Of a stretch of 64,000 bases of DNA, positions 23,037 through 33,283 are shown piece by piece. This stretch comes from Xylona heveae TC161 (taxonomy: Eukaryota; Ascomycota; Xylonomycetes; Xylonales; Xylonaceae). Made by a program: the position numbers and the translations under genes. The notes beneath the pieces are model-generated. The model saw nothing but the letters and a program-made list of their open reading frames with translations, was not told the origin of the DNA and ran no database searches. The first letter of the stretch is position 1, and each line of letters opens with the position of its first letter. The DNA lies in contig NW_017264193.1 in the NCBI RefSeq assembly GCF_001619985.1, positions 997,726-1,061,725 of the forward strand, read 5' to 3'.

Positions 23037-23923
23037 TCATAGATTCGATCGCCCGGCCGGCCAGCCCAATCGGAGAGCGGCATGGTGTTTCAGCGCAGAA
23101 AAGTCACCAGATGCAATCTTCTTTGCGAGGAACAAAAAGCATTCGCGGACCGAGACCTTCTCCCGGTAGTCTCCTGGCACGGGGTCACCGATCTGTTGCG
23201 AAGGGGTGTGATGCCAAATTGTATTTGAGTGCCAGAGCACCCATCGGCCTCTTTTTCTCGGATCCGGCTCCTGCTTGAAAAATATTGTTTGATTGTAGGT
23301 GGTGAGAAAGCCGAATTTTATTTTTGCGATATACATGTACCGGGATATCTGGCCTAGAGACACGGTATTAGCCTCGCTTTTTTCCAGATTACGGACCGAT
23401 CTGTATGATTCGACTCACCAAGATATCGCCTGAGTCTTTCTTGCGGTTGAAGCATAGTACTAGCAATATTGTGCCTCCAGGGAGTTTTTGCTTCGCCGAC
23501 GAGCTTGAGGAGCCCGTCGCCATCCATCACGACGATATCTGGAGTATCGCCGCCCATACTGACGTCTGGGCTAGCCCTGTAATCGCCAAACCAAAGGCTG
23601 ATATCCAAGGTCCGGAAGACGGAGCCCATCACCTGGCCGACATGTTGATTGAATCGACCCACAATACTGCTTTCGTCTCCGCATATGATTTGCTCGCGAT
23701 CAAGGCTGCTCTGCCGGTTTTGTGCTGCATAACCTAAAATTTCCGCGCTCCATGGTGTTGAACGAAACGTGCTTCGGACTTCATTTTCGAAGGCCGTCCA
23801 GTGCACCAATGTGGCCTTGAATTCTAAGTCATGAGTGGAGAGAGAGGTCGTCTGGGACGAACCCGTAAGAAGGTCTGGAAGTCGGGAAGAAATAAAGTCC
23901 TGCGCTCTCAGTGGAGTCACCAT
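23037..23923 (-). CDS. Uncharacterised fungal protein with PD-(D/E)XK-like signature
   Basis: Two exons, 23923-23419 and 23353-23037, with a GTGAGT donor and TAG acceptor. I recognise the type as one repeated in many filamentous fungi, without a proven function. The conserved block is ESSIVGRFNQHVGQVMGSVF, a short FGD, then PDIVVMDGD followed by VGEAKTPW. The spacing of D and ExK resembles the core of PD-(D/E)XK nucleases (inference only). After the junction, RYMYIAKIKFGFLTTYNQTIF and VSVRECFLFLAKKIAS continue the family pattern. Start is doubtful: 23923 is the first ATG, but the frame is open to a stop at 24080-24082 and that translation has a hydrophobic leader without an ATG. The end is doubtful too: after residue KHH the frame shifts by one relative to an acidic frame that would end at 22979. 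Either an unseen intron or damage is possible. Confidence 0.55.
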
Positions 23924-25039
23924 GCTTTGATGATAGTTTTTCAGGGAAAAGGTGGGGGCGGGTTCTGCCACAAAATGGAATCCTGGCTCAACGTCTGTAT
24001 GAGAGGCCAGGGATTTGTCCGAGACGGCGAAATGTTGGGCTGGGCTGACAATGAAAAATGTTGCAAACAGCAGGAACTTCTATCGTTCCTCCCCCAACAT
24101 GAGTCTTTCTAATGTTGAGTTTATTCAGTATATCAACTCTTGGTGTCTTCTTTCAAGGTTCTGAAAGTTTAAAAAAGCAAAAAAATATACACAGTTAAGA
24201 TGGATGTTTTAGCAACTACAAAGAAGTGTTTCAATTATCTTTTGGTAGGTACATGTGCTTAGCAGATAACTCTAGCAAAATACTAGGTATTCATGTTAGT
24301 ATAGAGTACAGGCATAGGTCTAAGAATAGAGTAGAATATTCTTTTGGAAAGAAGCTGCTTTATTTTATACTCTAGTTCTAATTATTTATAGTTTATCAAT
24401 AAGAAGGCATAGTAATAATAATAATAATAATTAAAATAGAATCTTATGAAAATGAACTATAGTAAATATATTGAATGAAGTAACAAGGACTATTATGTTG
24501 TTAACTTACTTGCTTGGAGATTATGTCATAGGTAGTACCTTCTGTTTATGGAAGTGTCACCCTCGCACGGCGGCTGGCTCTACGGATTAGACCAGAACCG
24601 ACCGAACATGGCTTGTTCCAGACCCTTTAAGCGCCCAGCATGTATACGAGTAGACCCTTACAACAGGACAAGTACTTCCTACTACGTAGTGCCTTCACAT
24701 AACTAGACGACACCAAAAGCCAAGCAAGTCGGTCCATTCATGTGACTGGATTGGCTATACTGCCAACACTTTACAAGGGCAAAGTGTCCACGGAATGATG
24801 AAAGGATGAAATTCTCTTCCTTTGGCTTTGCGAATTAAATTTATCTTTTTGATTTTTGGTGAAATACCTAGGCATATGAGGTAATGTATTGGGATTTTGG
24901 GGGGCCATGCATCAACTTCGCCCTCGCACAGCTATAAATCGGACTCTTCCTTTCATTCTCTCCGCATCGCAGCGACTCCCCAATCCTTCTTACACGTAAA
25001 AAACAAGTTGGAAAATCGCTTTTGCTTGGCTCCTCCAAC
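23924..25039. other. AT-rich spacer between the nuclease-like and kinase-like genes
   Basis: About 1.1 kb. 24100-24530 is very AT-rich with a TAA-type microsatellite near 24415-24431. 24540-24790 is more mixed in composition, without an open frame or recognisable repeat. No gene is supported. The two genes are divergent, so their promoters must lie here. Confidence 0.5.
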
Positions 25040-26207
25040 ATGCGTGTTCGCTCTTACATTACTTGGTTCGATGAGGTCGAGTTCATCGGACGAGAGATTA
25101 CCTTTACTGAGCCGTTTCCCTCGACCTGGAGGCTTGAGCAGAAGCTGAGAGAGCATGAACGTTTTGCGTCTGAGGACGATGTTAAGTCGGGTCTAGACTG
25201 TGAAGCTCAGGCCGTCTTTGTCTGTTCAAGGGTGGCGGGGCAGGTTCCGCAAGAAGCCATTGTGAAAATCCGGTTGCAGTACGTACTACCTAATTATTAT
25301 TATTATTATTATTGTTCCCTTCCCAATCAGTTCCTTTTTTTTCTTCTCTTTTTCCACGTTGAAAGCAGCTTCTGAACCATGACATTACATTAGGATCCCT
25401 TGGATCGGTACCGTAAACGAACCGCCTCACACACGAGCCAAACAAGCCAAGTCTGATTGGACCTTCTTTGCGAAAAGGGAACTTGAAGCGCTGTCGATTC
25501 TCAAACACAACAACTGTTCTTCATCGCCGGCCTTGCTGGGCTGGAAAAGGGAGGAGCAAGATGCCCACATGTGGGTTCCTGGCGGATACATGCTTTGTAT
25601 CTTGATGGAACGGCTTCGGGGGGTAAATCCTGAACCTTATTATTGGGGATGCAAAATGGATCGTGAGGAGCGCGACGAGCTGCGAGCGGCGTTCAAAAAG
25701 GCCTATCTGTATGTAGCTCTCTTTGATTGACACACTCTTTTCCTAACACTTAAATTACAATCCAATCCGACATGGGTGGTTTGTCACCTTTCATTGCGAA
25801 AGAGAGAAACACCGCTGCTGACAAACAACCTGTCAATCTAGGGAATGCGTTGCCTGTGGGGTTGTGCACGGGGATTGCGCCATTCGGAACCTTGTTTGGG
25901 ACCGCGAACTCCAGAAATGGTGAGGTTCCCTTTCTCATTCTCTTATCTCTGCAGAGCTGCGCAAGAAGAGTTTTTGTGATTCCGAAAACTAGCAGCTTTG
26001 GGCATTCTTGTAATTGTCCTATGTTGTCTGTCGCACTATCACTGACCTTATTTTTGGGGGTTCTGTACTAGCTACCTAGTGGACTTTGAGATATTTTACC
26101 GGCCATCGAAGAGACTGGGGAAATGGCAGGACATTGACTATATCGAGTGGAACCTGGCAGAGTGCTCAGATGGAGATCTTCATGATATGTCTACATGGAA
26201 ACTATGA
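25040..26207 (+). CDS. Compact protein-kinase-like protein
   Basis: Four exons inferred by phase: 25040-25278, 25394-25708, 25842-25919 and 26072-26207; 255 residues. Kinase-fold marks are in order: a strand AIVKIRLQ with the phosphate-anchoring Lys (about 75), a helix-C Glu in KRELEALSILK, a hinge-like YMLCILMERLRG, the catalytic loop HGDCAIRNLVWD (H-x-D-x4-N) split from the rest by exon 3, and YLVDFE in place of DFG at the start of exon 4. Only about 40 residues follow, so the usual C-lobe helices are missing, as in small kinase-like families of filamentous fungi. The substrate is unknown and could be a protein or a small molecule. Intron 1 contains an (ATT)7 run. It is divergent from the nuclease-like gene and lies in AT-rich DNA, unlike the housekeeping genes nearby. 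Exon joins are supported by the motif order. Confidence 0.7.
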
Positions 26208-27195
26208 AACATCACGACTGATACTGGCGGATGGGACAAGGGAACAATTGGCAGGGAAAATGTTCACCACCGGACGGAGTCCACGGAGTTATTAACGAAA
26301 CTTTATGCCATCAATCTATACATCCAGGAACACATGTCATCATTTGGAGCTGTGCTAGATTTTGGTTCTCTCTCTCTGTCTCTCTGTTCTTTCCTGTTTT
26401 TTTTTTCTTATCAATGTAATAGAAGGGACGGGTCGGACGACTATTCCGGGACCCCCCCAATTCTCTTCCCTTTCCTTTTTCTTTCTCACTCCGCAATCCC
26501 TCTTTCTCTATGCTTTTCGGTGCTCGGTGCTCGGTGTTCGACTAATATTATATCGCACGCACGACGGTATGAGATTCTAGGAAATTCATTTTTTTTCCCT
26601 CACCAGATATCATAGCGCTGTATATTCTTCATGGAAATGCAAATTAGACGAGAGTGGGAAATGGAATCTTAAACGAACCGATTTAATATTGATAAAAAAA
26701 AATAAAAAAAAAAAAAAAAAAGAAGAAAAAAGAGAAGAAAATGGAAAACTAAAGCCAAAAATGACCATGCATGACCACGCCGCCATGACATATATATTCT
26801 ATAAGATATGCCTTTGTATAAACTGGCTTGATGCTCTTCTCTAGTAGAGCTGGAATTTTCAAATGTTCCAATGTTACAACGATCTTTTCCAAACTAGCTT
26901 CGCTTCATGTGGTATATGTATATAAAAAGAGAAACATAGTATAAAAGATAGAAACCGAGGGGGGGGAAGAAGAGAACTATGTACAGACGAATAAAATGGG
27001 GGAGATATCAGGAGGATATTTGAGCCCTACCTTCCTGTCAGAATTTTGTTGTAGGAGCGAGTGGGAGGGACGGAGAAAGGGGTGGGAGGTAGAAAACGAG
27101 AATGATTCAGAGAAAAAGGCAAGGGGGAAGAAAAGGAGAAAGCGAAAGAGAAGGAGAAGGAGAAAAAGGATAGAAAGAGAAAGTGAGAAAAAAAA
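26208..27195. other. Convergent 3' region with A-rich and purine tracts
   Basis: About 990 bp between the stop codons of the kinase-like and permease genes. It has a long A-rich stretch at about 26693-26740 and a nearly pure purine tract at 27110-27195. Open frames at 26334-26615 and 26362-26580 read low-complexity sequence. No gene is supported. Confidence 0.55.
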
Positions 27196-29073
27196 CTAAT
27201 AGGTATATCTAAATGTAGGATTCTGCACATCAGTCAGATCCTGGACTTCAGTTTCTTGAACATGTGCGAGGTCGTCCTTTTGGGTTTCGGGGGAAGACCC
27301 AGCAGAAGCAGAAGCAGCGCGGTTCTTGACAGAGTTTTGGTAGACGCAAATGATCCTATCGGACATTGGTGTTAGTTAACTGCATTTCTTCAGAGCAAAT
27401 ACAGAGGGACGGCGGGCGGGCATACCAGTACAAAATACCCATGCCAGCCATGATGCAAAAGGCGCAGAGCATGGCACCAATGCCGAGCTGGTAATGGGGT
27501 TTCTGTGATGCACGGAAAAACTGGGGACCAATGATATTGCCAATGGCATAACAGACAGCGACCGAACCAGAGACGAAACTCTTCTTGGTCATGCCGGCCG
27601 TGTTTGACGACTGGAGACTGAGCATGAGGATCCAAGACGGATTATAGAAGCCCATCAAGTAGACGCCCGTAAGAGAAGCGTCTCGGTGCAGAGTTGGATC
27701 GAGAAGACGAATCATAATAGCACCCGCAAGGGCCGGGAGACAGGACAAGACCCACAAGAGGCAGCGGATATTAGGGACAAAAAAGGTGAGCACGGTGCAC
27801 GACACCTGGGCGATAAAAGCGACTGCGGCCTGTGGGCTAGCCATGAGGGCAGTTTTCGACGTGGAGAAGCCGTATCCCGAGATGATGAGGGGGTTAAAGT
27901 TGGTCACACCGGCGTTGGTAAGGGCTTGCGCAATGGCAAATATCACCATGACCCAGTACTTGGGATCCGCAAGGGCTTCAAGGACCTGCGATAATTTGAA
28001 CGATCGGTGCGTGTTGACTCCGGTCTGGTTGGCGGCGGTGCGCGAGAAGGCAACTTGCTTTTCTTCCGCGGTGAGGAACCAGGCGTTTTGCGCACTGTCA
28101 GGCAGAACGAAAAGCGTGACGATTCCGAGAAACATTGAGATGGCGCCGTAGATGATGAAAATGTACTGTTGGTATGGATAAGCCTCTGTCGCTCATGATA
28201 ACAACCACTGGAAGATTTGTCACGTACTTTCCATGTTGACAGGGGACCGACAATATGGCCTATGGCGTAGCTTAGAATACCACCGAATATCTGGAATTTT
28301 AATAGTTAGAAGCTGTTATCCTTGTCTAGCTTCTTAGAAACGGAGATACGGGAGAAGCCTAAAAAAGGAGCGGGAGAGGTGGACACAAAACGCTTACCCC
28401 AGCAAAAGTATTCCACCAAATTGCAGTGCGCAAAGGTTGTTCCTCCCGGCGGTACCAGACCGAGTTGAGGATTATAAATGAGGGGAGCAAGCCTGCTTCG
28501 AACATGCCCAGGACAAACCGCGCTGCCGCAAGACCGGCAAAACTTTTGGCGCCTGTCATGCAGCAAAGAACCAATCCGAAGCCAATAATGCTCACGCCAA
28601 TGTATTTGCCAATTGGGACCTTGGTGAGAAGCCACATGGTCGGAAACTCCATGGCAAGGTATCCAAAATAGAAGATAGAACCAAGCCAGCTGTACTCTTG
28701 CCCTACCAAGTGAGCATCTTTCTGCATTCCGTAAATCGCAGCGTACGCCAATCCATTCTAAACCGGTGAAGTTAGCCAATGCATCACTGAATTTCTTTTT
28801 CACTCTTCCTTTTCTTCTCGTTTGTCAAGAAATGAAGCAAAAAGATTCGTCCTCTCTTGCAAATGTAGTAAAGAAATAGAGTGGAAATACCTTGTCCAAG
28901 AACGAAAGAAATTGAGCGATAAAAAGTATTGGCAATATCACAAGATCAATCTTCAGAAGCACTTTTCGACGAAGTTTCCTCGAAATTTCATCCACATTTG
29001 CAGGTACTAGGCCAGGTGCTATTTCTGCCTCAGAAACCGGATCAGAAATAGGGCCTTTGTGGTCTTCAGACAT
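27196..29073 (-). CDS. MFS permease, Dal5/Tna1-like anion:cation symporter family
   Basis: Five exons: 29073-28891, 28757-28398, 28290-28228, 28165-27426 and 27355-27196; all phases close, 501 residues. The family imports organic anions such as allantoate, nicotinate or other small carboxylates with protons across the plasma membrane. The cytosolic N-terminus (MSEDHKGPISDPVSEAEIAP) leads into LRRKVLLKIDLVILPILFIAQFLSFLDK, the family signature of helix 1. Next comes QEYSWLGSIFYFGYLAMEFP, then the loop motif GVSIIGFGLVLCCMTGAKSF and FVLGMFEAGLLPSFIILNSVWYRREEQPLR, which is diagnostic of this family. Twelve hydrophobic segments can be counted. The C-tail of about 50 residues is polar. It shares a 700-bp promoter with the class IV aminotransferase gene, suggesting joint uptake and use of an amino-acid-like compound (inference). 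The substrate cannot be read from sequence. Confidence 0.9.
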
Positions 29074-29778
29074 ATTTTTTTTTTCTTTTTCTCGGAGGCT
29101 AGTGCCCGCAACGGTCAATTGAGATGGATGATAATCAAGAACACTTTGAACAGTAACGAGTGAATGAAGGTATCATTTGAATCAGAAAGGTAACGCCGGT
29201 CGGTGATATTACTGGCAGCTCCGGTGCCCTATTGATGAAAATGATGGCGGTCTCCATGCTGCTAATTATTAAAAAAAAAAAAGACGGCGCAATGCGAATT
29301 TTCAATCTATGATGGTGACAATCTTTTGCATCACCATTGCGCATTCTCCATCGATCTTGCGTGATGAACCGATAGGGCAGGCGATAGGTGTAGTCCGAAC
29401 TAGTGAGGGGTGATGTCGGAAACTATAACACTTATGGGTGGAATTCCCACATGGTCAGCCCCAAGAGTTTGGGTCACTTACTCTATAGGAACATGTGGTC
29501 GACCCTCGAAACTCAACTCGCGACTCGGCCTCGTCCGAGCTCCCCCACACGTCAGCTCGGAGTTTTGCTTCATCACACAGATAAACTCTTGGAGATAGGC
29601 GTAGCCTAAAAAAAAAGCAGTATCAGGGTCTCATGCACCCCTGTAGAATAAATAAGCCATGGACGTCTCCTTCCGCTTTGACCGATAACGTTCAATTTCC
29701 AAAAGTTTCCTTGCATTCTCCTTATCTTCTTTCTCCCAAAAAGTAAAAAATTCGCTCTGTGAAATATTAATATTTATC
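29074..29778. promoter_or_regulatory. Divergent promoter of permease and aminotransferase genes
   Basis: About 705 bp between two start codons. It contains several CGG/CCG triplets, among them one perfect palindrome described separately, and an A-run near 29270-29282. No coding frame with support. Confidence 0.6.
29524..29539. promoter_or_regulatory. CTCGG-N6-CCGAG palindrome, candidate Zn2Cys6 site
   Basis: Inverted CGG triplets spaced by six bases, with matching flanks that extend each arm to five bases (CTCGG, CCTCGT, CCGAG). Zn2Cys6 dimers bind inverted CGG pairs with fixed spacing. A gene for such a factor lies 3.5 kb away, at 31026-33283, and the site sits in the shared promoter of the permease and aminotransferase. 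That this factor binds here is inference. Confidence 0.45.
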
Positions 29779-30933
29779 ATGGTTGCATCTCAGTCCAATC
29801 ACGACAATACTCCCCAGGCCAAAGAGCATGCGACTGGGAACAATCATGGCAATACACATGCCGTGGTACCTAATGAAAAGAACGCGAACATTCTGGTACT
29901 CCCTCTCCATTGGGACGGATGAACAATAAATCGCGTATCATTTGCTGACCATGTGTAGATTGGCATGCGGGACGGCGTCACAGGGGAATTTGCTCTTTTC
30001 CCCCGTCAAGAGGCAAAGATTTCCGTCTTCGACTCGAATTTTCTTGTCGGTGATGGCATATGGGTAAGATTGATTTTAGTATAATTTCCTATAGGGTTTT
30101 AAATTGACTCGTGCAACCTGCAGGAAGGAATCCGCTCCTACAACGGTCGCATTCAATTTGCACGGGAGCACATTAATCGCCTCTTTCAAAGCGCAAAAGC
30201 AATGTATATGGACCTTGGAATCTCCAAAGCCGGGCTGCTCGACCTCATCCATGACACCATCGATGCAAACGGCATGCAAGATAGTAAAGACGTTCATATT
30301 CGACTTGTCGTAAGTCGAGGCTTAAAATCCACTCCATACCAAAATCCTTCAGTAAACATCGGTCTTCCCCTGATCGTCATCATCCCCGAATACAAGAAAG
30401 CAGACCCGGCGTCAAAGGCCCGCGGCCTGCGGCTGATAACATCGCACATCCGGCGGGGCCCGCCTGATGTCAAAGATGAGATGTGGAACCACATTTCAAA
30501 GGCAACAGACATCCAAGCCTGTATTGGTGCAAACGTGGTGGGCGCAGACGAAGCATTGATGCTCGATCCTCATGGATTTGTCAAGACCTGCAACTCGGTC
30601 AATCTCTTCATTGTACGAGACGGAGAGGTGTGGTCGCCAACACGAGCGTATCAGATGCAAGGCATAACCAGAGCAAAGACCATATCCCTGTGTCGCGCGA
30701 ACAATATCCCCATTGTCGAAACTGACTTTACTTTGACCGAGACTTATGGCGCTGATGAGGTATTCTGTACCGGTACCTTTCCAAGCCACATTCCTGCACT
30801 CGAGGTTGACGGACGCATAATAGGCGAAGGGAAACAAGGCCCTATCACAACCAAGTTGCAACAGCTCTATTCGGAGCTTGTCAAATGGGATGTCGGTCGT
30901 TCAAGAGAGGAAATTCGCAAAGAGCTACAATGA
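29779..30933 (+). CDS. Class IV aminotransferase (BCAT-like)
   Basis: Three exons: 29779-29895, 29959-30063 and 30124-30933; 343 residues. Fold-type IV PLP enzymes transfer amino groups to or from branched-chain, D- or related amino acids. Features: the start of the domain, ISVFDSNFLVGDGIWEGIRSYNGR (about 60-83), typical of BCAT-like proteins; a central VSRGLKSTP; the candidate PLP lysine in WNHISKATDIQACIGANVVG; GADEALMLDPHGFVKTCNSVNLFIV, diagnostic of the family; then MQGITRAKTISLCRANNIPIVET and the phosphate-binding FCTGTFPSHIPALEVDGR. The first 39 residues are polar and Asn/His-rich, not a clear mitochondrial presequence, so the protein is probably cytosolic. It is divergent from the Dal5-like permease and convergent with a Zn2Cys6 factor 92 bp away. 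Substrate is unknown; it is not obviously the main leucine-pathway BCAT. Confidence 0.88.
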
Positions 30934-31025
30934 GCAATGTCATTGTTTCTGAGAATTCATGAACATGAGGAATTAGCCATTATCCTTGTAGACCATAAAT
31001 ATACGCATTGTGTCGCATTCCGAAA

Positions 31026-33283
31026 CTATTGAGGTTGTCTTGAAATTTCTTGGTGCAACTTTTCAATATCCGATATGAAAGCGCTCATCCATGGATCCGT
31101 GGCCTCATTGTCTTGTCTGCCATAGCTCCAGTCAAGGTTGGAGAGTAATTGATCCAGGGACCCGTCCAGATCAACGTCCATGGGAACATTGCTTTCGGTC
31201 ATTGATGACATGTTCGGAGCTTCTTGGCGTAGTTGGCGCGTAGCAATTGTTATCCGTGTCAGTTTGTCAAAGAGTCCAAGGTGCCGCCTCGAATACCCTG
31301 CCTCGTTGCATGTATGCTCTAGTATCCTTAGACAAGACCGAGCATTTGCAATTATGGTCTCGTCGTCCATACTGGTTGTTCTCCTAGCGAATTTGTTAGA
31401 CCGTTCCTGTAACACAAAGCCTATAATGAAAGCAGCTTCAACTTGCCAACCACAGTAGAGCCAGCTGAGCCCACTAATAAAGACATCATGGAATAAATTC
31501 CACGTTATCTTCAGTTCCTTTTCATCTAAAAGCTCGGTCCAAAGTGTAATTGCAGTGCTTGAAGCTGACAAGCAGGCTTGCATATTCTCCTGAGCTGGCA
31601 ATGGAAAAGAAGGAGATGGTCGGTTTAGTAACAAGGAAGCAAGGCTATGGCGAATTCGCAATTCCTTATTCTCCCGGGATCCGATTGGGGTGTAAAGGTC
31701 AATCTCCTGCTCCCAGCGCCTCAGTTCCGTTCGGATATCCTCGGAGACTTGGCGAGTTGCCTTTAAGCTGAGCGACGGTCTCACTCGGGGACGTGCTATA
31801 TACACAGATTCCAAGGTATCGCCTAGAATCCGAGTCAAGCGGAAGAGGTGTACTGCAGGTATGATGCCCATGCTCTTGAAAGCTGAGGCATATTTGGCCT
31901 CTTCATCAGTCAACGCGTCATCTGCATTATTCCTGGGATATGGAGTATCAATTGCTTGATTTCGAAGTGACAATGTTCTCCCGAGAGCCACGGCGATTGT
32001 CCTAGTCGGCCTGTTAGTATGACACCACTCGTCACTATATGAAGCAACAGCAAACCTTTCTAGCGCATACGAGCACCACCAAATCCTGCTTCTCAGCTCT
32101 CGTTCCGAGGCGTCAATATCTCGTCGAGGATGGTTTCGATGGCAGCCCATAGCCTGCGCAGAAGAGATGGCGAACCGGCTTAGCTGCCAAAGATCTTCAC
32201 TCGCACTCGCCGTAGGGGTCCTCATCAGCCACAAGCAAATAAGAAGAGTTGCCTGTAGCGCTTGCAGAGTTCTCCTCGATCTCATCTCTGCATAAAACCT
32301 CGAAGATGTTGCAAAGTAATCGGAGGGCGTAAATATGTCAGGTGGCATAGCACGATCCATTGTCTTCCTTCCTTCAAACGATCCCAGGGCCAAGGTAATA
32401 AAGACGACAAACTTTTGAAAGGCATCACATCGATTTGGTTCCGTGAAAATCTTATCATAGCCATTCCTTAACGAAGGAAGGTGGAGGATTGGCCACCACA
32501 TGTGCACACGACCAATATAGTTCGATAGAATAAACTTGGCAGCCCTGCGAGATGGCAACGCTGCGAGCACTGGACGCGCCTCTGTGCAACGGATTTCCAT
32601 CGGATGAACTGTCAGTGAAGCCATTGGATCGTCCAGATCTTTCAAGTCTAGCTGGGAAAAGAATATTTTTGCAAACGTAGAACCGGCAGCACTCCCAACT
32701 ATGCAAAAACAGTCAACTCCGCATATGATGTCAAGGCTGGGCCCACAAACCATAAGTCGATGTCTCAAAGCCATGTTTTCCATCCAATGTGAGACAACCA
32801 ACCTCTTCAGCAATTGCAGAAAATTTATCTCCTTGAGGAAGCCGGAATCGACGGTCTTCATCAAATCTTTCGCTCTCCTCTCCAACTGAATCAGATGTAT
32901 GCAAATTTGGCACATGCTCAGATTGATACAATCGCAAATGTCTCTCTAGCACTGAGATCCGTTGGTGTAATGCCTGCACAGTTTCATAAGAGTATGATAT
33001 GCAGGACGTGATATTGCAAACAGCATCCTGCTTCTGGCAACCTCCGCACTGGGGAATTTGCATATCACACTGCCATAGAATCAGCTCAGGCTCCAAATAA
33101 AGAAGGAGGAAGCATGAAGATTATTAATTTTTCATTTCATGCTCACATGACTCAGAAGAAAGGAAGCAATCTAACCTTCACCTTGCGGGCATGGCATCTA
33201 TTGCATGCACGTGTAGCGGTAGGTTTAATCTCGTGTAAATTGGACATAGGATGCCCGTCGAAATCAGAGATGGGCTCATTCAT
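31026..33283 (-). CDS. Zn2Cys6 transcription factor with fungal-specific domain
   Basis: Three exons: 33283-33176, 33069-32751 and 32698-31026; 699 residues. The DNA-binding cluster is split by intron 1: CNRCHARKVK in exon 1 and CDMQIPQCGGCQKQDAVC in exon 2, giving C-x2-C-x6-C-x6-C-x2-C-x6-C. A short coiled coil follows (YETVQALHQRISVLERHLRLYQSE). The fungal_trans-type regulatory region runs from about residue 200 to 480 (RVHMWWPILHLPS, SFEGRKTMDRA, LWQLSRFAISSAQAMGCHR, RIWWCSYALERFAVAS). An acidic patch near the C-terminus (VPMDVDLDGSLDQLLSNLDW) looks like an activation region. Another in-frame ATG lies at 33247. It is placed 92 bp from the aminotransferase stop, and its gene neighbours and the palindrome at 29524 suggest it is the local pathway regulator (inference). 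Confidence 0.9.

Noticed and set aside
24540-24790. Possible terminal repeat of a mobile element beside the AT-rich spacer
   Set aside because: I see no second copy in the window, no target-site duplication and no element coding region.
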